Shown here piece by piece: positions 49,355 to 60,850 of a DNA stretch of 64,000 nucleotides. Under the pieces are notes generated by a model. That model had not been told where the DNA came from, did not search any database, and saw nothing but the letters and a program-made list of their open reading frames with translations. Where the stretch lies: the NCBI GenBank assembly GCA_024138015.1, contig JAMXBB010000003.1, forward strand, positions 36,197,832 through 36,261,831, given 5' to 3'. The translations under genes were made by a program, and so were the position numbers. Position 1 is the first letter of the stretch; each line of letters opens with the position of its first letter. Origin of the DNA: Lumnitzera littorea. Taxonomy: Eukaryota; Streptophyta; Magnoliopsida; Myrtales; Combretaceae.

Positions 49355-52300
49355 TGTCAGATTCAAGTGTGCAAGGAACTTTAGGAAACCAAGGAAATGA
49401 TACTCGACATGGCCAAGGGTAAGAAGGAAGCTTCTCACTTCAGTTAGTGAGTGACTACTTAGATAGGCTTACCGACATGGTAGCTAGTTTGGTGACTGCT
49501 ATCCAAGAAGATAGGCAATGAACTAGAATGCGAACAGCAACAGCGAAGTAATGGACAGTTTAGCTAAGTTAATGCCCCAAATCAATTACCCCGAGCTAAA
49601 GGAGTTGGTAAGGACACTAGACGAAGGTTAGTGCTTAAAGAGATTAAGGAGGAAGCAAAAAGAGATGACAAGGCAAAGGAGTACTATGAGCTTGAGGAAA
49701 GAAATGCATAAGCCCCTAAAGTTGAAGGATTGAGGATGCGTATTCTGAGTTTCTCTGCTAGTGGTGATGCTGAGAACTACTTAGATTGGGTAAATAAGAT
49801 TAAAAAGTAGTTTGAATGCCACGAAGTGCTTAATAATGCAAAAGTTAGACTTGCTATGTTAGAGTTCACTAGTTATGCCGCCTTATAGTGAAAGAACTTG
49901 CAAGCTACCAGAAGAAGGGAAAGAGAACGAGAGATTAAGAGTTGGGATGATATGAAGAGAGTTATGTAAAGAAGGTATGTGCTGAGCTATTATCTGCAAG
50001 ATGCCTTCAAAAGACTGCAAAAACTGAGACAAGGAGGATCAAGTGTGAACACTTATGTTAAAGAATTCCAGATGCTAATGATCTGATGTGAAGTCATAGA
50101 GGTCGAAGACCGAATTGTATCTCAATTCATTAGCAGGCTGAAGTATAAGATTGGAGGTCTCTTAGAAACCTTGAATGTTAGAACACTTGATGACGTAATC
50201 TAAGTCACCTAAAGGATAGAAAGGCACCAAACGGGAAGATTCTGACCCCCTACTGGCCGACCACGAAGTAGTTGAATTATTCTAAGCAAACCAATGTGAA
50301 TGGAACCGAGTAAGGTTATCGAGACCTGACCCGTTCTGATCACCTGAGCTAAAGAGAAGGAATCCTCGAGGAAGTTTGAGAAAGGCCAAGGTTTAGGGAG
50401 GAAGATGAGTGAGATCAAGTGTTTCAAATGCTAAGGATTTGGACACATGGCCGCTCAGTATCCAAACAGGCAAACGATGGTGATCTAAGTCGAGGCACCA
50501 ACCATTGAGGTTAACAATATTGATGAAGAAGTAGAGGAGCTGAAAGAGGACAGATAGGCTAAGCTATCTAATGAGGAAGTCATCTTCACTGAGGAAGGCA
50601 ACTTCATGCCAACCGCCCTAGTGTTGAGGAGAATAATGAGTGTCAATCCTGTACCCAAAGATAAACAGAGAGAAAATCTCTTCCATATTGGATGCAAGTT
50701 AAATGATTTACTGTGTGCGCTGATTGTAGATAGTAGGAGCTACACCAATGTAGCCTCTGCATTTATAGTCTAGCAATTGAAATTGTCGACCATGCCCTAC
50801 CTAAAACCTTACAAGCTTCATTGGCTTAGTGATAAGGGAGCCCTAGAAGTGAGTAAACAAGTGTCTATGCCGATTTGCATTGGTAAGTATCGAGATGAAA
50901 TGCTATGTGATGTGCTACCCATGAGTACATCCCACATATACTTAGACGACTATGGATGTTTGATCGAGCAGTTACGTATGATGGTAAGAAGAACACATGT
51001 TATGTAAAGCATGGAGGAAGAAGGTTGAAATTGAGTCCTATGACTGCCAAGCAGGTAAAAGTCATGCAGTCCCAATGTAGTCCAACCCTAAGGAAAGAGG
51101 CTTTGGTATTGACCCGAGCTAAACTAAAAAGAGAAATGGAGCTAGAGGGACCGGCTTATCTACTTGTCAGGAGGCTTTTAAAGATGAGACCTAAGGAGGA
51201 AGATCTACCGAACAAAGTAAAAACCCTATTAGATGAATTTTCTGATCTGTTTTTGAAAGAGCGGTTGAAAGTTTTGTCCTTAAACTGAGGCGTCGAGCAT
51301 GTGATCAACCTACAACTAAGAGCCGCGTTGCCAAGCAACCCTGCCTATAGGCTGAATCTTGAGCAGGTCATTGAATTGTAGAGGCAAGTGGATGAGTTGA
51401 TGAAAAAGGGGGTATATGCGCGAGTCCTTGAGCCCCTGTATTGTACCGGCCTTATTAGTGCCCAAGAAGGATGGTTCTTAGAGAATCTGTGTAGATAGCC
51501 AAGCGATCAATCGAATCACCATCAAGTACAAGTATCTTATACCCAAGCTTGATGACATGCTAGATGAATTGAGTAGAGTAAGAGTGTTCTCCAAGTTTGA
51601 CCTTAAAGCTGGGTACCATCAGATTCGAATACATGAAGGCGATGAGTGGAAGACTACATTCAAGACATGACATGGTTTATATGAATAGCTTATAATGCCA
51701 TTTGGACTATCCAATGTGCCGAGCACATTCATGTAACTTTGAATCATGTGCTCCGAGAATTATTAGGAAGGTTTATCGTAGTTTATTTTGATGACATTCT
51801 AGTATACAGTCCAAACCTGGAGACTCATCAAAAGCACTTCCGACAAGTGTTTGCAAAACTCTAAGCTGAATAGCTCCATGCCAACATGAAGAAGTACGAC
51901 TTTTTCCATTCCGAGGTGATCTTCTCAAGTTTTGTTGTGAGCGGAGGTGGCATTCAAGTTGATGAAGAAAAGATAAGAGGGATCATAGAATGGCTCGAGC
52001 CGACCAGTTCTGTCAATGTGAGAAGTTTCCACGACCTAGCACTATTCTATCATTGATTTATAAAGAATTTCAATACAATTGTAGCCTTACGCACCAAACT
52101 CTCAAAGAAGAATGTTAAATTCAAATAGGGTGAGAAAGAGAGGAGGAGTTTTGAGAATGTGAAGGAGAAGCTAATTACAGCCCCTGTCTTAGCTCTGCCA
52201 AGCTTCAATAAGGTGTTTAAAGTAAAATGTGATGCATCCGAACTAGGCATAGGTGCTGTGCTAATGCAAGAAGGCCAACCTATTGCTTACTTCAACAAGA

Positions 52301-53838
52301 AACTTCGAGGAGTCACACTCAACTATTCCAATTACTACAAGGAGTTCTATTCCTTAATCTGAGCCCTAATGGTATGATAATACTATCTACTGCCAAAGGA
52401 ATTTGTGATCTTTACTGATCATGAATCCTTGAGATATCTAAAGAGCTAACTGAAGTTGTTTCGAAGACAAGCCAAGTGGGTTAAGTTCATAAAGGGGTTT
52501 TCTTATGTCATAAAATATAAGAACAGAAAAAACAATGTAGTGGCCGATGCCCTGTCAAGACAACATACCTACCTGATCGAGCTGCAGACAAGGATACTTA
52601 GTTTTTCAACCATCAGGAATTTATATGCTAAGAACCTACACTTTGGTGCCTTATTTAGGAAGAGAAGGCTATGTATCTCAACCTGTTCCGCGCAAGAACT
52701 ACTAGTGCTTGAAGCACATGGAAGGGGATTAACAGGACACTTTGGCCAGCATCAAACTTATGAGGTATTATCCTCCAAATTCTTTTGGCTAAGGATGAAG
52801 AGAGATGTCCAATCTATGCTAGAAAAGTATGTGACTTGCCAAAAAGTGAAGAGTTGAGCCGAGCAAGGATACTACCAACCCTTACTGATCCTAACCTAAC
52901 TATGGTCCGAACTAAGTATGGACTTCATGTTAGGACTGCCGAGGACGTCCCGAGGGAAGGACTCCATCATGGTGGTTGTGAATCCATTTAGTAAGATGGC
53001 ACATTTCATGCCCTATTCAAAAATTAACGATACTTCAGCTATCTCTTTTCTTTTCTTATAGGAAGTAATCAAGCTATACGAAATTCCCAAGACCATTGTT
53101 TTAGACCAAGACTCTAAGTTCATGAGCCACTTTTAGAAGACATTGTGGAGGCAAATGGGAACCAAGCTATTGTACAGCACGTCCTGCCACCCATAGATAG
53201 ATGGATAGACCGAACTTGTCAACAAAACCATAGGAACTTTGCTACAAGTTGTTATCGGATGAAACACAGTCAATTAGGATTTATGCCTACCGATCATTAA
53301 GTTCACCTGCAATAGGATCGCCTACAGTGTAACAAGCATGTCTCCATTCGAGGTCACCTATTGGTTTAACCCTGAATTTCCATTAGACGAAGCAACCCAA
53401 TCGATGCTTAATGATGACAGGCCAACTATCGAAAGAGTTGAGGCCATCAAAGCCATGCACCAGAAGCTTATAAAGCAACTGGGTTGAGCTAATAATAAGC
53501 TTGAGAAGCGAAGCCAAGGGTGGAGAAAGAGAGAATTTCAACTAGGCGATTTGGTCTGGATATACCTCAGCAAGGAATGATTCCCAGACTTGAGGAAGAG
53601 TAAGTTGTCTCCTACAATTGACGGACCTTTCAAAGTACTTGAAAAGATCAATCTTAACACCTATAGGATTGAATTACTTGAAGGATATGGAGTCTTAGAC
53701 TCTTCCAACATTGCCGACCTCTAACCTTATACTCTCAAAGATGAACAACTTGGACCTAAACCAGAGTTGATCCTAAATTTCAAACAACCCGGAGGGGATG
53801 ATACAGATCAAGAACCGATTACATGCTCTCGAGCTTGA
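49355..53838 (+). pseudogene. G2 gag-pol polyprotein, broken
   Basis: An ATG at 49355 gives MSDSSVQGTLGNQGNDTRHG. Gag has YYLQDAFKRLQKLRQGGSS (about 49991) and a decayed zinc knuckle CFKC.GFGHMAAQY, with Tyr for the last Cys. The protease reads LIVDSRSYTNVAS (about 50722), sharing D-S-R with G1. RT keeps VVYFDDILVYSPN (about 51778-51816), but a single-base deletion breaks the frame near 51737-51742. RNase H includes FKVKCDASELGIGAVLMQEG (52219). Integrase has the H-x-H-C-C region (52700-52850); its first catalytic Asp is Asn (VVNPFSKMAHF), while the second (VLDQDSKF) and the Glu (TELVNKT) are kept. The C-terminal frame runs through the polypurine tract into the LTR and stops at 53836-53838. 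Confidence 0.87.
53788..53798 (+). other. Polypurine tract of G2
   Basis: CCCGGAGGGGA directly precedes the 3' LTR start TGATACAG. It is also coding here (QPGG). Confidence 0.75.
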
Positions 53839-54732
53839 GGGCTCTCTCAGGTGGTCTACTGAGCTGTACAAGGTAAGTTAAGCATCGAGGAGCAATGCTT
53901 ACCCCAGTTCGATCTGCCAAGCTACTTCGTTCTCCATGCTATCCAAGGCATTACTAAGGTGACTAGCCGACATACTAAACCGAACTCTCTGTTGTGCACT
54001 AGTCCAAGCACCAAATTTGAATACAGCAATCTCTACGTTACCAAAGCCGAGCTGAAAAATGGCAAGAGCCGACTATCCAAGGCCGACCCCACTGTGAGTC
54101 ATCCCTAAGCCAACCCCAGTCTAGCCTCGGTAATCAGGGTGCCAAACTTCTGACACCGAACAAACTTGAACAGTAGCCTACCCCTACTCGGATTACACTA
54201 TTATCAGAATCGTAAGGTAAAAATGCGCATGCACTATCCTTTCTGACAACTGTACTATCCTTTCTAACAATTGATGTTCATTGAGCACAATTTCGTATTT
54301 TCCCTGTAAATTATTTTCCTATTATTTAGTAAATAGGATTCATTTTTGTAATTATCTATAATGTAGAACTTGCCTTAACAGGGTACCATAAATAATCATG
54401 TAATGTAACAGCCACCAAAATATATAGAAGAATACACTGAACTTTTACCCCCTCTTGAGGTAAGTGTCGTTTTGCTTACTTTTGAGCTACTTTTATCTAA
54501 CCCATTCGAGCGTGGACTGATGGCGAGTGACTTCTAGTTATACTTGTGTGTAATGTCAAGTCTGACTTGAGCTCATGTGAGGCGTTGGTGTGTCATATCT
54601 ATTGTCGGTGTACAGCAACCCCTTGCTCATCCTCAACTATCATTTACTTTTTCAAGCCATCTTATGGCTTGGACCCTTCCCTTTAGTTATGCGTAATATT
54701 GGGTTTATGTATTCATCCATGAGTTCGAATTA
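53799..54732 (+). repeat. 3' LTR of G2
   Basis: About 20 bp longer than the 5' LTR because of a short internal duplication, ACTATCCTTTCT(G/A)ACAA, near 54232-54272. The TATA box of the 5' copy reads CATAAATA here. Confidence 0.86.
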
Positions 54733-56955
54733 GGCAGAGGTGATGGGGGTTTGTGGACTTGATGTTCATGACATTATTTCTAGATTATACTTTAAGGTAA
54801 AGTATCTTGCTTAAAGCCTGGTCACCATTAGCTTTGCCAACCCTAATAGGGGTCATGAACTTTGCTTTGAGGCACTTTTGGTTGATAAGCATGTCGAACT
54901 TTGTTATGCTTTGTCTACTAAGGATGGCACTGTACAATGACCTAATGTCGACAATGACAAAACCTATTGACTAGGTGGTTACATGTTTACCATCACCTAA
55001 TCGAGCAAACTAGATTATGATTCCCTTTATGGGTGTAGGTCTACTACCTCTAAATCCTATGAGACCTTGTTTATACGGTTGAAGAGGCTCGTCCAACTAT
55101 TCTTTCATTTACTTAAAGGTATGGTAGAAGAGTATCTTTGTTGAACTCCTACTATTGATGAACATCTTTTGTACGTCAAAGTACCTAATTTCAGCATTTA
55201 TGACAAGTGCATCACTATAGGGTAGGTTAACTCCTCGCTTGCCTTCATTAATGAAGGTTAGTACTGTATCAATCTTTAGCTTCTTGTTTTTGACAATATG
55301 CACCTCATGCTTCAGTGTAAGGGTGGTGTTGCTTGAAAGGAGGTCGAGTCCACCGAATATTGTATTGACTAGACTACGTTGCCCTCTTTGGTTCTATTCA
55401 TCTGTTAGGGGAATGGCTTGTTGATGATGGGGTTGTTGTTAGTTATCCATTCAATGGTGCTAAGCAAGTCGCTAGATTTGGTTTTTCTCATCTGTGATGA
55501 AATGCTCGATGTAGCCTTTACGAGTAAGGTCTTCAATTGTGTTCTCGACGTGGCAACATTCATTGGTGTTGTATCCATATGCTCTATGGTAGTCATAATA
55601 TTTCCCTAAGTCCACTACCTCTAGCGTCTCGTGAATGCTAGGCAGTCTTAAGAGTTGCTCTCAAATCTCATACATTATTTCGCCAAGTGGTTGGTTTAAG
55701 GGTATGTATGAGGTATAGTTATGGTACTTATTCCTTTGCTTTTCGCATTTCTCTTGCGAAGGGGGTTATGGTCTGGGATCACAAGGTCCCAAATGATCCT
55801 TTGTTGAGATGCGAATGTTTTTTTTTTTTTTCTTTCTGCCTTGAAACGAGCCTTGATAGCATCCTCTTAGGCTATGTATTTCTCAACAACCTTCATAAAC
55901 TCATCTAAGGATTCAGGCTTATCCAAGACATTGTGTTAAAGAGCCTTCTATTTGGATCCATGCCTGTTAGGAGTGATTGTAGGGCCGTCTTATGTCTAGC
56001 TTGGAAACTTATAGTTTCATTCGATTGAAGTGCTCATGATATGCTTATAAGGTTTCGTTGGGGCGTTACTTAACATTATAGAGGATGGAGGAGTCTTATC
56101 GAGGGACATGAGAGTTGAGGAAGTGTTATTGGAACTTTCTTCCTAGGTCATCGAATGAAGTGATGGAGGCCTCAGGTAAGGTGTTAAGCTAAAGCAAGGC
56201 GACTTTCACAAGCATACTAGGGAAGAACTTGCACATGATGGCATTTGAAAAGTTGTGAAGACTCATCATTGTCCAAAAGTAGATAAGGTGGTCATCTGGA
56301 TCGGTAGTTCCATCATAAGTGTTAAGATGTGATAGTTTTGTGCTTGTGGAGAGCGTATCCTCGAGGATTAAGGAGATAAATTGGCTCTTTGTTAGCTTGG
56401 AGTACAATGCTCGTACAAACGACTCGACGTTCTTTTGATCCCCACATTGGAAGCATAATGGATGTGCTTAGTAAGCTTATCCATGTTCATGTCTTTATAG
56501 TCTTTTGCCGATAGCCTCAATAATAAGCTATCAACTGGTTTGCTTATTGTTATGTGCTCACCTTTCGCGTGGGTTTTACCGTGGTTATGATTTAGGTGTT
56601 TGTATAGATCTTCTTCTGGTTAGTGATCGTGCTGAATATGGTCACATGAGCACCTTGGGTACACATTGCACTAGTCATCATTTTTGCTTAGTTGTGAAGA
56701 GCAGTCGATAGTTGCCTCCTCATTTGGGCGTTTTTAAGATGCTTTTTTTAGCAATGTTACATCTTTGTGCAAAGCTACAATAGATTTGTAGTATTTTCTA
56801 TTTTCTTCCAGCATTTGCTGGACAAGTATCCTAGGCTCTTGGATTCCGTTATTTTCATTTTAGGGTAGAAGAAGATGATTACCTCTACCTTGGTAGGAGG
56901 TGTTGGTGTTATCAATATGGGAAGCTTGCAGGTTATTGTTTCTACTTTTAGCCAT
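54733..56955 (-). pseudogene. Element T gag and protease
   Basis: The minus-strand ATG at 56955 lies 36 bp after the 5' LTR. The gag core includes SHLNTYDGTTDPDDHLIYF (about 56345-56290), MCKFFPSMLVKVALL, ASITSFDDLGRKFQ and the HFLNSHVPR block, all typical of Tat/gypsy gag. A zinc-knuckle remnant YYDYHRAYGYNTNECCH lies near 55600-55550. The protease segment (about 55240-54800) reads EIRYFDVQKMFINSRSSTKI with NSR where D-[SG]-[GS] should be, so the catalytic Asp is replaced by Asn. It goes on with QGLIGFRGSRPTPIKG. Stops, many of them TAG, interrupt it. The frame is cut off from RT by G2. Confidence 0.85.
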
Positions 56956-56990
56956 GTTGTCGTAGTGGCTTAAAATGATGGGTGCTAAAA

Positions 56991-57925
56991 TGTTGATTGT
57001 ATAGAGACCAACAATGATGTGTGGAGTCAAATGGGCTTAGGTTTTGCATTCTACTTCTCAATACCTGCAAAAAAGCCCATTGTAGACGATGCTACAAGGG
57101 CTCTTTGATGCTCAAGTAAACAAGGAGGACCAAGAAAGGGGGAGACAAGCGGGGGAGACAAGCGGGGGAGACAAGCAGTAGAGACCTAGAGGGCTGTGCT
57201 CACTTGAAGTGTATGCGTGTATGTGATGGGGGTTCCCTTTCTGCTCTCTAAGGAGAGGAAGAAGAAGTCTTTTATAGAGAGAGAGAGAGAGAGAAAGAAG
57301 GAGAGGGATTTTTAAGGACTAGATCCAACTGGCCATACTTATTAGCTCCTAATGCCTTTTATGTAATTTACTTAGACATGTGGTAGTTAGGGGTTCGCTT
57401 GTACTAGTCACCAACAGACAATGCATTCCATGATAGATGATAGAGCTTTACTACTGGCGGCATGTCATAGTTGACCAAACCACCAAATCTACAACTCAAT
57501 GATCTGGTAAGGGTAATGGAACCAAGCGTGTCAATTGTGCTATGAATATCAAATGCTCATTAATATGTTGTAGTGGAATGTATGCACTAAAAACAAAAGT
57601 TAGGCTCAGAGGCGGAGGAGAGAGTTAGCTAATACTCGATGGGTGCGAGTTGAGCCCTAAACTTTCATCAAGCGATGAACAAATGCTAGCTTGGTGGTCA
57701 GGGATCGACTAGCATAGACAATTGTTATTTAGCTCATCAAGAAGGTTGTAAAGTGGAGGCACATTCGCCATTGATTTACGCTATTTGTTGGTGCGACCTT
57801 GTGGTCTTGCAAGAGAGTCGAGTCAAAACACCCGAGCACGCTGTTCACTCGGGTGCCTACTCGATACTCCTTATGATGGACTTCACTCGTTGAATCTTGG
57901 TTCGGGTGTGAGTCAAGTATCAATA
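56991..57925 (-). repeat. Right (5') LTR of element T
   Basis: 935 bp, complete. It contains three short direct GGGGGAGACAAGC repeats (about 57148-57176). On the minus strand a CT microsatellite runs straight into CTCTATAAAAGACTTC (about 57281-57264), a likely core promoter. It ends TATCAATA, then GTCAT. Confidence 0.88.
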
Positions 57926-57930
57926 GTCAT

Positions 57931-58073
57931 AATCTATTTTCAATTTTAGTACTTATAATTTTTTAATATTTATGGATCTAAATGCTCAATTTCAAAAATA
58001 CAAATCTAAAACCATGTGAGTCATGAATTAACCATACACAGTTATATAATTCAATTTACACCTCGTTTTTTCC
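57931..58073. other. AT-rich DNA right of element T
   Basis: Host-side flank continuous with 32119-32599 before the insertion. No gene was seen. Confidence 0.4.
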
Positions 58074-58672
58074 TATATATACAATGAGCTTCAGCTTTAA
58101 GCAACCTAGTTTTCTAGGATACACATCATCATAGAAATGAAAGAGGAGGCTCTAGAGGTGCAAAATTGATCGGCGTCGACATCTACGCTAACGCCGAATA
58201 TTTGAAGACTTTTGTTAGTTAGTTTTATCTCATTTGTTTTGACTTTTGATTGTTCAACTCAGTCTCTGGAACACCTACGTAAGATTTTTAGGAGCATGGT
58301 TTGTAACTTAAAAGCAAACGACACCACCGGTACAGATCCATTGCATTCCAAGATAGAAAGGATAGCACGCACATCTTAGTCTCTTAGAACCCTAATCGAT
58401 GACAATTGAATTTGAAGTCATTCGACATGACAATGCCGAATTCGATTGTTGCACGTAATCTAAGTCAAAAGATTTGGCTGAAAGGTAGTGATGCATCGTT
58501 TCTAAATCAACATGAGATGATTGTAGATGGAAAGATTAGATCGTGCGGTAATTGTGACATAAGCTGGTCCCTTGGTGGACAATCAAATCAATTAACGTCA
58601 TTGACCGGCATCACCGAGAAGGGAATAACTTGTCTGCTTATTTGTTGGACAAATTATAATGGTAACTCCTAG
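58074..58672 (+). other. Possible decayed low-copy gene start or exon
   Basis: A TATA-like CTATATATACAATG at 58072-58085 is followed by an ATG at 58138 (MKEEALEVQN, then a stop) and by text of more balanced base composition than its surroundings. The translation continues with STQSLEHLRKIFRSMVCNLK and DPLHSKIERIARTS in the same frame. A separate open frame runs 58406-58672 (MNLKSFDMTMPNSIVARNLS...). I do not recognise the protein. It may be a pseudogene fragment of a host gene or an unrelated element. Confidence 0.3.
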
Positions 58673-59110
58673 AAGCTATATTAAAATTATAAAAGATGTA
58701 CAAGTTTTAAAATATTACATTGGCTTTCTTGTGAAAAGTGTTGATATCTTAATCTTTTTTATCAATATGATAGTAAATCGTTCGTTTATATTAATACATG
58801 TTTAATTATTAATTCCTTCAGGCCGATTAATGTTCCCATTCGAGGGTCTTTGATATAATTTAAATCGATTTTGAAAAACTATAACAATTGTGTCTTATTA
58901 TAGAAGATTGACCTCACATTGTGCTGTAGGAAATATTTTTTCAATGTTAATATTGTTTTTTTTTCTCTCCAAAATTTTAATATTATTTAAAGGGATTAAG
59001 TATAAAATTTCAAGTGTTCACAAGCAAATGCTATAAGTTAGCTCATTTGCATCTTTTCTCTTGGACCTCCGTCTTGTGCTCACTAAGCTTAAACACAAGT
59101 ATCTTAGTAC
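58673..59110. other. AT-rich intergenic DNA
   Basis: Nothing recognisable was found. Confidence 0.4.
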
Positions 59111-60850
59111 CAATGAGGGGTGTATATGGTTCGATTTAATTCAGATTCTCATTTGAATCAAATTAAATCATAAAAATTCAGTTCAATTTTTTATCATTTT
59201 AAACCAAATCACACGAGTTGGATTAAGAATTTTCTCAAACCATAATATTTTGATTGGTTTAATTTAGTTTATAAATCAAACAATAATTTATAATTAAAAA
59301 AAAAAAAAGAAAATAAATGTGTGATGTGTAATCTCACATCTCAAGTACTAACTTTTTTTTCTTTTATAATTAAGTGTATTGATACAATCTAAGAGTTTTT
59401 TTTTTTTGACCAATTTAACTATACATAAAAATTAGCAAAGAATATTCAAACCTAATTTATCCCTTTGTAAGACTAATATTTATACCAATAGATTATAATG
59501 ACTTTGGCATTCTAAGAGGTTGATAAAATCATTATTGATATAATTAAATCATTTTAATGGTATCTTGTTAACTATTTTTATCTTTGAAAGTTCACATATA
59601 ATATTTTAGCCAAAAAAAAAAGTTTACATACAAGATAAATTTCAAGCTGATCTATATGTAAATCCTATTATGTATATAAATTTCAAATAAGTATGCATAT
59701 AAATTAATTTAAATAATATGTTATGAGAAAAAAAATTCTAATTACAAATGAAATGTTATATTATTTCTCAAAATGATTCAGTTTGATTTGGATTACCCTT
59801 CTAAACTAATAATAAATTTTCAATTTGATTGTGTTGATTGTGGGTGAATAAACTAAATATAGTAGGGAGAATTAGGCTTAAGTTCTTTACATCAGAGCAC
59901 CAATGGGCTTTAGTCTCAATTAGATTCCCTACTCTTAGTCACCTACAAGAAGCCCCTTGAGGGTATGTCTATGAGAGCCTTACAATACTCAAGTTAGCAA
60001 AAAGGATCAAAGAGAAGAGAAATAGGGATCATTTGAGCACTCTTAAACCTTAGGGAAGGTGCTTGGGTCTAGTAGGGTTGGGTATGTTAAGGGAAATATG
60101 GAATGTGGAGGATTCGAATCCTTTTACCAATTGGCTCCTTGCATTATAAGGAATACAACTACTTATGGCATGTGTTGATGTAAGGTTTATCTGTACCAGT
60201 TATTGACAAGGGATATGTGTTGGAAAGCTGATAAGGTGGCTTTAGATGTTGGTCGGCCATGACCATGTTAGTAGCCATATCTATAACTTGGGGCTCTAAC
60301 ATCTTTAGAGTATGTCAGGTGTGCTAATCGTACCATAGATGTTAAGTTGTAATTAATGAGCTGAGGAGGGTAGCATGCACTAAAGACAAACATTTCTAGG
60401 GATGCTAAAAAGTGGGTTCGAATGATCTGCAAGTAAGAGGCCAAACTCTATAGGAGAGCCTGTTGGAGAGGAAGGGGTCTTCACATACTAGACTTAGGCA
60501 TGGAGGTAAAGTGATCCCTTATAGCTCAAGCTCACTAGCTAATCAATCAAGTCCTTAGGGGATTAGGTGTTTGGAGAGTGAGCCTTCAAAGTACTTAGGA
60601 GGTTAGGCATCTAAGAAAGGCTGCGAGTAAGGTGAAAAGTTCGACTACTTGGTTATAAAAGGGCCTCGAGAGGCTTTTATTCGGATTTGGACCGTGGGCT
60701 TGTTTAAAATAGGATGTCAATAAGTTGGATTAAGAATATTTCAAACCAAATCAAAGAAAAAGAATAGTATTTTTGGTATGGTATGGTTTGGTTAGATTTT
60801 TTTTCCCATCTCAAATATTAACATCCACAATGAATGAGGAAAAACGATTT
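59110..60850. mobile_element. hAT-like GGGGTGT... repeat interrupted by a solo LTR
   Basis: GAGGGGTGTATATGGTTCGATTTAATTC (59114 on) is the style of end seen in common plant non-autonomous hAT-like repeats. Internal text such as TTGGATTAAGAATTTTCTCAAACCA (59219) recurs beyond the LTR as TTGGATTAAGAATATTTCAAACCA (60724). The other terminus was not located. Confidence 0.35.
59832..60722 (-). repeat. Solo LTR related to the LTR of element T
   Basis: It starts TGTTGATTG like 56991. It shares, diverged, the order GGCTTA(A/G)GTT, GAGAGCCTTACAATACTCAAG (against GGGCTCTTTGATGCTCAAG), the ATTAAT..GG(A)GG.A(G)CATGCACTAAA(G/A)ACAAA block, and an end GTCAATA. Its length (~890 bp) is close to the 935 bp of the T LTR. 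A TATA-like TTATAAAAGGGCC (60652-60664) occurs on the plus strand. Target duplications are not clear. Confidence 0.55.

Larger units (their letters stand above)
48219..54732 (+). mobile_element. Ty3-gypsy element G2, inserted between protease and RT of T
   Basis: LTRs at 48219-about 49132 and 53799-about 54732 start TGATA(A/C)(G/A)GATCAAG and end near CCAT(A/G)AGT(C/T)CG(T/A)ATTA. A primer-binding site TGGTATCAAAGCC (49136) and a polypurine tract CCCGGAGGGGA (53788-53798) are in place. The gag-pol is similar to that of G1 in gag, protease and integrase, so the two are related families rather than the same one. Element T sequence continues on both sides: protease to the right, RT to the left. 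No clean 5-bp target duplication is visible (GATGG on the left, GGCAG on the right). Confidence 0.88.
32600..57930 (-). mobile_element. Tat-type Ty3-gypsy element T, minus strand, with two nested insertions
   Basis: The target-site duplication GTCAT occurs at 32600-32604 and 57926-57930. The element starts TGTTGA (32605), and the inner end of its left LTR reads TATCAACA (39465-39472). The right LTR (56991-57925) is 935 bp. Gag, protease, RT, two RNase H domains and integrase run leftwards from 56955 to about 44900. The presence of both a conventional and an archaeal-type RNase H is the hallmark of the Tat lineage. Removing G1 and G2 leaves roughly 13 kb. Beyond integrase there are a 98-bp tandem repeat and an antisense gene region, both known features of this lineage. 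The primer-binding site after the right LTR is decayed (TTTTAGCACCCATCATTTTA on the minus strand) and may derive from TTTTGGCGCCCA. Confidence 0.88.

Noticed and set aside
54733..54747. GATGG at 54743 as the right-hand target duplication of G2
   Set aside because: It would require the 3' LTR to run ~10 bp past the end of its homology with the 5' LTR, so the match is not convincing.
55239..55908. Plus-strand open frames over gag and protease of T
   Set aside because: The minus strand carries recognisable gag and protease here; the plus frames are shadows.
60105..60135. GGATTCGAATCC resembling a tRNA T-arm
   Set aside because: No acceptor stem, D-arm or anticodon arm can be placed around it, and it lies inside the solo LTR related to element T.
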